64,000 nucleotides of DNA from Paenibacillus agricola (GTDB lineage: Bacteria > Bacillota > Bacilli > Paenibacillales > NBRC-103111). A program made the translations under genes and the position numbers. The stretch covers positions 551,577-615,576 of the forward strand of contig NZ_JAAOIW010000003.1 in NCBI RefSeq assembly GCF_011440305.1, in the 5' to 3' direction. This document shows, piece after piece, positions 58,594 to 64,000 of this stretch; position 1 is the first letter of the stretch; the number at the start of each line of letters is the position of its first letter. The notes under the pieces were generated by a model, which was not told where the DNA came from, did no database searches, and saw nothing but the letters and a program-made list of their open reading frames with translations.

Positions 58594-60051
58594 TTGAGTA
58601 CAACAGATAAAAATTTGACTACCAGCTGGGGTGCCCCTGTTGGCGATAACCAGAACTCCATGACCGCTGGTTCGCGGGGACCTACACTTATTCAAGATGT
58701 CCATCTTCTTGAGAAACTAGCGCATTTCAACCGAGAGCGTGTACCTGAGCGCGTTGTTCATGCCAAGGGTGCAGGCGCCCACGGCCATTTTGAAGTGACC
58801 AACGATTTGTCCCAATATACAAAGGCGAGTTTTTTATCCGGGGTTGGCAAACGTACGCCGATGTTTGTTCGTTTCTCTACGGTTGCTGGCGAGCTGGGTT
58901 CTTCTGATACCGTGCGTGACCCGCGAGGTTTTGCCTTGAAATTTTATACAGAGGAAGGCAATTATGACTTAGTCGGCAACAATACGCCCGTATTTTTCAT
59001 TCGTGATGCCATTAAATTTCCTGACTTTATACATACACAAAAACGCCATCCACAAACGCATCTAAAAAACCCCACAGCCGTGTGGGATTTCTGGTCCTTA
59101 TCGCCTGAATCCTTGCACCAAGTAACTATTCTAATGTCGGACCGCGGCATCCCCGCTACGCTTAGACATATGCACGGCTTCGGAAGCCATACCTTCAAAT
59201 GGGTGAATGCCGCAGGGCAAGCGGTATGGGTGAAATATCATTTTAAAACGGAGCAAGGCGTTAAAAATCTCGATGTCACTCTTGCTGCCAAGCTTGCCGG
59301 TGAGCATCCGGACTATCATACTGAAGACCTTTTTAATGCCATTGACCAAGGCGATTTCCCAGCATGGACCTGTTATGTACAAATTATGCCTTTAGAAGAT
59401 GCAGATACGTACCGTTTCGATCCATTCGATGTCACGAAGGTATGGTCGCAGAAGGACTACCCGCTCATAGAATTAGGGCGCATGGTTTTGGATAGAAATC
59501 CCGAAAACTATTTTGCTGAAGTTGAGCAAGCGACCTTTTCGCCTGGAGCGTTCGTCCCTGGAATTGAAGCTTCACCGGATAAAATGCTGCAAGGCCGCCT
59601 GTTCGCCTATGCAGATGCGCATCGTTATCGTGTGGGCACCAACCATAATACGCTGCCGATCAACCGTCCCCATGCGGAAGTGAATCATTACCAGCGCGAT
59701 GGCCAAATGACGTCCGATAGCAATGGCGGAAAATCCGTCTACTACGAGCCAAACAGCTTTGGTGGACCGACTGAGGCTCCTCAAGCCAAGCCAGCGGCTT
59801 TCCCTGTTTCAGGCCTTGCCGAAAGCGTAGCTTTTGACCATAGTGACCACTATACACAAGCCGGTGACTTATACCGTTTATTAAGTGAAGAGGAACGGGC
59901 CCGGCTCGTCGAAACGGTTGTAGGGGCTATGACACCTGTAGAAAAGGAAGAAATTAAAATCCGCCAAATTGGGCATTTTTATAAAGCAGACCCCGAATAT
60001 GGGCAACGTGTCGCAGCAGGTCTGGGGTTATCGCTTCCAGAAGGCCTTTAA
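58594..60051 (+). CDS. katA: Monofunctional heme catalase, clade 3
   Basis: A 485-residue catalase that breaks down hydrogen peroxide. Catalytic His in [15 protein letters not shown], Asn in [14 protein letters not shown], and heme-ligand Tyr in [15 protein letters not shown]. The short subunit is that of vegetative KatA. Start TTG at 58594, seven bases after GAGGTG. Monocistronic. Confidence 0.93.
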   Translation: MSTTDKNLTTSWGAPVGDNQNSMTAGSRGPTLIQDVHLLEKLAHFNRERVPERVVHAKGAGAHGHFEVTNDLSQYTKASFLSGVGKRTPMFVRFSTVAGELGSSDTVRDPRGFALKFYTEEGNYDLVGNNTPVFFIRDAIKFPDFIHTQKRHPQTHLKNPTAVWDFWSLSPESLHQVTILMSDRGIPATLRHMHGFGSHTFKWVNAAGQAVWVKYHFKTEQGVKNLDVTLAAKLAGEHPDYHTEDLFNAIDQGDFPAWTCYVQIMPLEDADTYRFDPFDVTKVWSQKDYPLIELGRMVLDRNPENYFAEVEQATFSPGAFVPGIEASPDKMLQGRLFAYADAHRYRVGTNHNTLPINRPHAEVNHYQRDGQMTSDSNGGKSVYYEPNSFGGPTEAPQAKPAAFPVSGLAESVAFDHSDHYTQAGDLYRLLSEEERARLVETVVGAMTPVEKEEIKIRQIGHFYKADPEYGQRVAAGLGLSLPEGL

Positions 60052-60058
60052 TCACATG

Positions 60059-60100
60059 CAAAAACCCGAGCCACTTCCACAGAGGGCTTCGGGTTTTTGC
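60059..60100. terminator. Bidirectional intrinsic terminator
   Basis: GCAAAAACCCGA with inner GCC pairs with GGC and TCGGGTTTTTGC. It serves katA and the convergent 60109 gene. Confidence 0.88.
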
Positions 60101-60108
60101 GTGCTCAA

Positions 60109-60339
60109 TTATTGAATACCCTGTTCGATAGAAATGAGCTCTTTGGGCACATTGAACATTTTGGAAATACCACGTGCACATATTAAAGCATCTCTCATAT
60201 TTCTCCATTCATAAATAGCTTCCTTCGAATTAGACTGATTAAACTGGTTGGCATAGACTTTCACACAGTATTTTCCAAGCCTCTCACGATAAACCTTAAT
60301 CTCGGTCAGTGATTCGACTTCACTTAGTGATAGCTTCAT
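60109..60339 (-). CDS. Small hypothetical protein (76 residues)
   Basis: A 76-residue, mainly charged soluble protein (EIKVYRERLGKYCVKVYANQ, NMRDALICARGISKMFNV). No motif recognised; no membrane segment. GGGGGA lies upstream of the ATG but rather far from it. It is an orphan between catalase and glpK. Confidence 0.5.
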   Translation of the reverse strand: MKLSLSEVESLTEIKVYRERLGKYCVKVYANQFNQSNSKEAIYEWRNMRDALICARGISKMFNVPKELISIEQGIQ

Positions 60340-60633
60340 CCTATTATATTCCCCCTATCAAAATTTTATTGATTGTATTACTTCTTTAAACAGACATCTA
60401 CCGAATTTGAGGATTTGATAATTTAATTATAAATAAATCTAATGACTAAACCAAGATGCAATAGTTCACTAGCAAAGCGGTATTTCAGCCAATTTCCAAC
60501 ATTATTTACTAACAAATATGACTTAAGTCATGCATGTGAAGCTGATAGCATCTTATTAGTAAACACTTTTTTATTATACCAACTGATTCTGAACAATTTC
60601 TGTACAACCACTCTGTAAAACTAATTAGAGCAA
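60340..60633. other. Gene-free AT-rich interval with palindromes
   Basis: No open frame with a ribosome binding site. It holds a perfect 14-bp palindrome ATGACTTAAGTCAT at 60518-60531, nested within the wider inverted pair TTTACTAA (60505) and TTAGTAAA (60556) followed by a T-rich run. This may be the promoter and operator of the small gene on its left. Confidence 0.45.
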
Positions 60634-60661
60634 GCAAAAAGACCATTCCAGAATGGAATGG
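60634..60661 (-). terminator. Intrinsic terminator of glpK
   Basis: On the minus strand CCATTCCA-TTC-TGGAATGG followed by TCTTTTTG, 20 bp past the glpK stop. Confidence 0.88.
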
Positions 60662-60680
60662 CCTTCACTTAATCTCGGTG

Positions 60681-62168
60681 CTACTTCCCGCCCAACTGGT
60701 AGCCAACAGCCCGCTTCCAGCCAGAAAGCGCAGCTTCGCGATAGGTTTCATCCTTGCCAGGCTCATACGAGCGGTCAAAGCCCTTCAACTGCTCCAATTG
60801 TGAGAGATCCTGCCAGAAGCCTACGGCGAGGCCGGCCAGGAAAGCAGCACCTAGTGCCGTCGTTTCAATCACCTTCGGACGGGTAACGGTTACACCAAGC
60901 AGGTCCGCTTGAAACTGCATCAGAAAATCATTGCGCACCGCACCACCATCTACACGCAGCTCGCGCAGATGGATGCCCGACTCGGCCTCCATAACCTGCA
61001 GCACATCCTGGCTCTGGAATGCGATCGATTCCAGCGCGGCTCTTACAATATGCGCCCTTGTCGAGGCGCGGGTTAACCCCGTAATCATGCCGCGTGCATC
61101 GGGCTCCCAGTAAGGTGTCCCTAAGCCGGTAAATGCCGGCACGAAATAGACGCCTTCTGTGTGGTCGACAGATAGGGCGATCGCTTCCGTCTCAGCGGCA
61201 TCCTTAATGATGCCCAGCCCATCGCGCAGCCATTGAATGACGGTTCCAGCATTAAAGACGCTGCCCTCCAAGGCATAATACACTTTGCCATCCAGCTTCC
61301 AGGCAATCGTTGTAATGAGGCCCTTCTCCGAGAGGATCGGCTTTTCTCCGGTTTGCTTCAGCACGAAGCATCCTGTGCCGTAGGTATTTTTCGCCATCCC
61401 TTCGGTGAAGCAGCCTTGGCCGAACAAGGCGGCCTGTTGATCGCCTGCAGCGCCGGCAATAGGGATACTAACACCTTCACCCAACAGCGTGGTATGCCCA
61501 TACACCTCACTGGAGGATCTGACCTCCGGCAGCATGCCAATCGGAATGTCCAGCTCCCGCAATATCTCTTCATCCCATTGAACCGTATGAATATTCAAAA
61601 GCATCGTCCGAGAAGCGTTCGATACATCGGTTACATGCTGCCTGCCCTCAGTCAACTTCCATATCAGCCAAGAATCGATCGTTCCGAACAAGGCTTCCCC
61701 ACGCTCTGCTTTCTCCCGAATGCTCGGGTCCGAATCCAGCAGCCATTTGAGCTTCGTCCCTGAGAAATAGGCATCCAGCAGCAGGCCGGTCTTGCTGCGC
61801 ACGGTAGCTTCCCAGCCTTTATGTTTAAGCTCCTCACACATCGCACTAGTTCGGCGGCACTGCCACACGATAGCACGATGTAGCGGCTTGCCTGTTGTCT
61901 TATCCCATACCACTGTCGTTTCACGTTGGTTGGTTATCCCAATCGCTGCAACATCTTCGATCGCAAGCGTTTTCAAAGCCTCGCGCAGCACCTCAAGCTG
62001 TACTTGCCAAATCTCCTCGGCATCATGCTCAACCCAGCCCGATTGTGGAAAATACTGCGTGAATTCCTTCTGCGACGTACTAACAATTGCACCTTGATGA
62101 TCAAATACGATCGCCCTGCAGCTTGTTGTCCCTTGGTCAATTGCAACGATATATTGCGGCTTCCCCAT
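60681..62168 (-). CDS. glpK: Glycerol kinase
   Basis: A 495-residue FGGY kinase making glycerol-3-phosphate. Phosphate-1 loop [18 protein letters not shown], substrate motif [25 protein letters not shown], signature [20 protein letters not shown]. The His used for HPr-type activation is present in Gram-positive GlpK, but I did not verify it here. I start at ATG 62168, nine bases after GGAGG. No glpF neighbours it; divergent from glpD. Confidence 0.94.
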   Translation of the reverse strand: MGKPQYIVAIDQGTTSCRAIVFDHQGAIVSTSQKEFTQYFPQSGWVEHDAEEIWQVQLEVLREALKTLAIEDVAAIGITNQRETTVVWDKTTGKPLHRAIVWQCRRTSAMCEELKHKGWEATVRSKTGLLLDAYFSGTKLKWLLDSDPSIREKAERGEALFGTIDSWLIWKLTEGRQHVTDVSNASRTMLLNIHTVQWDEEILRELDIPIGMLPEVRSSSEVYGHTTLLGEGVSIPIAGAAGDQQAALFGQGCFTEGMAKNTYGTGCFVLKQTGEKPILSEKGLITTIAWKLDGKVYYALEGSVFNAGTVIQWLRDGLGIIKDAAETEAIALSVDHTEGVYFVPAFTGLGTPYWEPDARGMITGLTRASTRAHIVRAALESIAFQSQDVLQVMEAESGIHLRELRVDGGAVRNDFLMQFQADLLGVTVTRPKVIETTALGAAFLAGLAVGFWQDLSQLEQLKGFDRSYEPGKDETYREAALSGWKRAVGYQLGGK

Positions 62169-62223
62169 CGCGCTCTTCCTCCCACCATAAGCCTGCTTAC
62201 CCTTAGTAATGTTTTCATGAAGC

Positions 62224-62253
62224 AATCTACCACATCCCGTTTTTCTCTGTCAA
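62224..62253 (-). promoter_or_regulatory. glpK promoter
   Basis: TTGACA, 18-bp spacer, TAGATT on the minus strand. The leader of about 50 nt has no terminator, in contrast to glpD. Confidence 0.65.
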
Positions 62254-62289
62254 CCCCTAGTTAATGCTTGGTGCTGCATCGTCTCACTA

Positions 62290-62318
62290 TTGAGTAATCA
62301 GCCTGTTCATGATATGAT
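62290..62318 (+). promoter_or_regulatory. glpD promoter
   Basis: TTGAGT, 17-bp spacer, TATGAT, about 150 bp upstream of glpD, back to back with the glpK promoter. Confidence 0.7.
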
Positions 62319-62373
62319 GGCTTTAATATTTACAACAATGACAAGTTAATAGTGTGGTCAGAGACTAAGAGTA

Positions 62374-62438
62374 GACCGTAGCAAACCCTGTGGGAGCCGT
62401 TTGGCAATTTCCATAGGGTATGTTAGCGGTCTTTTTTT
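62374..62438 (+). terminator. Leader terminator of glpD (GlpP antitermination site)
   Basis: GACCG...AGCA...ACCC pairs with GGGT...TGTT...CGGTC followed by TTTTTTT, located between the glpD promoter and start. In Bacillus the glpD leader terminator is opened by GlpP bound to glycerol-3-phosphate, and the arrangement here fits that. Confidence 0.75.
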
Positions 62439-62466
62439 GTTGCCACAGAAAAAGGATGGGATTCGG

Positions 62467-64000
62467 ATGGGTTTGAATTTTTCAGGAGAGCTACGCTCTA
62501 TACATCTTCAAGCACTAGAAGCAGAGACCTTGGATTTGCTAGTAATTGGTGGAGGCATTACAGGGGCAGGTATTGCGTTGGATGCGCAAGCACGTGGCAT
62601 GTCAACAGGACTGATTGAGATGCAGGATTTTGCGGCAGGCACCTCTAGCCGTTCAACGAAGCTAATCCACGGCGGCTTGCGCTACTTAAAGCAGCTGGAG
62701 TTTAAGCTGGTTGCCGAGGTAGGTAAGGAACGGGCGATTGTGTATGAGAATGCACCTCATGTGACTACACCAGAATGGATGCTGCTGCCGATCATCGAGG
62801 GTGGGACATATGGGAAACTGGCAACCTCTTTCGGTTTAATTATTTATGACTTCCTTGCTGGCGTCCACAAGCATGAACGGCGCCGTATGCTTTCCTTAGA
62901 TGCCACAATTAAGCGCGAGCCCTTGCTGCGTAAGGATAAGCTTAAAGGCGGCGGCTATTACGTGGAATACCGCACTGATGATGCGCGGCTGACGATTGAA
63001 GTCATGAAGGAAGCGGTACAACGTGGAGCCAAGGTCGTTAACTATGCCAAGGCGGATGAGCTGATCTATGAGAAAGGCCGTTTGGTAGGCGTCCGTGTAA
63101 TAGATCAATTAACGGGGCAAGCCGCTAGTATCTACGCCAAAAAAATCGTAAATGCGGCAGGTCCCTGGGTCGACACGATCCGGGAAATCGATGGCTCCAA
63201 GCAGGGCAAAAGATTACATCTAACCAAAGGCGTACATCTTGTCATTGACCAAACCAAGTTCCCGCTAAAGCAGGCAACCTACTTCGATACCCCGGATGGA
63301 CGAATGGTATTTGCTATCCCAAGAGAAGGCAAAACCTATATCGGCACCACCGATACAAATTATACAGGCGAGCTTGTGCATCCCCGGATGACTCTCGAGG
63401 ACCGTGACTATATATTGCGCGCGGCCAATTTTATGTTTCCTAGCTTGAATTTGGTTGCCAAGGATGTGGAATCCAGCTGGTCCGGCTTACGCCCGCTTAT
63501 TCATGAGGACGGCAAATCTCCCTCCGAGCTTTCACGCAAGGATGAAATTTTTATCGCTCCGTCGGGACTTATCACGATAGCAGGCGGCAAGCTAACCGGA
63601 TATCGCAAAATGGCCGAACGGATCGTTAATCTTGTTGCTACACAGCTGGAAAAGGAAGACAATCGCCCCTCCTTCCCGGCATGTACAACTGCAAGTATTG
63701 TCCTATCAGGAGGCAAGATGGGCGGCTCTAAAGGCTTTGCCGCTTTCGTCAAAAGTAAAATTGATGATGCCAAAAGCCTTGGGCTTTCCGAGCAGTCCGC
63801 TAAAGTGCTAGTCCATCGTTATGGCTCCAATGTAGACCGGGTGCTGGAGCTTTACACGATGCATAAAACTGAAGCTTCCGAGCATAACATTCCAGCTGAA
63901 TGGTTCGCAGCGCTTCTGTATGGCATAGAAGCGGAAATGGTAGCGACCCCCCATGATTTTTTCATTAGAAGGACTGGTTCGCTTTATTTCAATATTGAGG
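62467..64000 (+). CDS. glpD: Aerobic glycerol-3-phosphate dehydrogenase (partial)
   Basis: At least 511 residues; continues past the window end. FAD-binding dinucleotide motif [18 protein letters not shown], then [20 protein letters not shown], and a GlpD C-terminal region near the end ([16 protein letters not shown]). It oxidises glycerol-3-phosphate to DHAP and passes electrons to menaquinone at the membrane. The ATG 62467 lies ten bases after AAGGA. Controlled by a leader terminator. No frame defect seen in the part visible. Confidence 0.93.
   Translation, partial: MGLNFSGELRSIHLQALEAETLDLLVIGGGITGAGIALDAQARGMSTGLIEMQDFAAGTSSRSTKLIHGGLRYLKQLEFKLVAEVGKERAIVYENAPHVTTPEWMLLPIIEGGTYGKLATSFGLIIYDFLAGVHKHERRRMLSLDATIKREPLLRKDKLKGGGYYVEYRTDDARLTIEVMKEAVQRGAKVVNYAKADELIYEKGRLVGVRVIDQLTGQAASIYAKKIVNAAGPWVDTIREIDGSKQGKRLHLTKGVHLVIDQTKFPLKQATYFDTPDGRMVFAIPREGKTYIGTTDTNYTGELVHPRMTLEDRDYILRAANFMFPSLNLVAKDVESSWSGLRPLIHEDGKSPSELSRKDEIFIAPSGLITIAGGKLTGYRKMAERIVNLVATQLEKEDNRPSFPACTTASIVLSGGKMGGSKGFAAFVKSKIDDAKSLGLSEQSAKVLVHRYGSNVDRVLELYTMHKTEASEHNIPAEWFAALLYGIEAEMVATPHDFFIRRTGSLYFNIE

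Overview
The window looks like chromosome of a spore-former-type Firmicute of the Paenibacillaceae (a Paenibacillus-like organism). Pointers are strong AGGAGG-type ribosome binding sites, frequent TTG and GTG starts, many rho-independent terminators, an S-layer (SLH) protein, a FloT/NfeD pair, a YesM/YesN-type two-component system with sugar ABC transporters, a Zur-type zinc island and GlpP-type control of glpD. Species cannot be named from this sequence. I see no rRNA, tRNA, CRISPR array or prophage. The only mobile element is a decayed IS3-family copy near 55.3-56.3 kb.

Layout. 0-10.6 kb: MerR regulator, fragment of a secreted-protein domain, aminotransferase, CPA2 antiporter, flotillin plus NfeD, ilvA, SLH protein, membrane-anchored FAD oxidoreductase. 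10.7-15.8 kb: complete five-gene peptide/nickel-type ABC importer. 15.8-17.1 kb: macrolide 2'-phosphotransferase preceded by a nine-codon leader ending in Arg-Ile-Arg. 17.1-24.3 kb: compact seven-gene cell-wall-sugar salvage operon (MurR-type regulator, serine hydrolase, three-gene sugar ABC importer, MurK-type kinase, MurQ etherase). 24.4-31.8 kb: a second-type RsgA GTPase, DEAD-box helicase, hydrolase, SDR, CheX-like protein and small proteins. 31.9-36.3 kb: zinc-starvation island (zinc-free L33, ZagA/YciC GTPase, ZnuCBA) with several GTAAT-N-ATTAC Zur-type boxes and a perfect 47-nt palindrome built on one of them. 36.4-44.2 kb: CE7 esterase, zinc-ribbon protein, Nfu-N protein, HAD phosphatase, MFS pump with its PadR repressor and matching operators, LysR regulator, PHP phosphatase. 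44.4-57.3 kb: accessory sugar-catabolic cluster (RraA-like protein, two sialidase-fold proteins, ABC importer, two-component system, IclR remnant, IS3 remnant, Gfo/Idh/MocA oxidoreductase) carrying several reading-frame lesions. 57.5-64 kb: queuosine-precursor transporter under a preQ1-type riboswitch, catalase, glpK and divergent glpD, which runs off the end.

The most interesting items are the Arg-X-Arg leader of the macrolide phosphotransferase, the perfect palindrome and in-leader terminator in the zinc island, a YesN-type response regulator split by one extra unit of a 5-bp tandem repeat, the frameshifted sialidase start, and the ABC-based (not PTS-based) muropeptide salvage operon. Every function here is read from sequence and recalled family knowledge only; no database search was possible.
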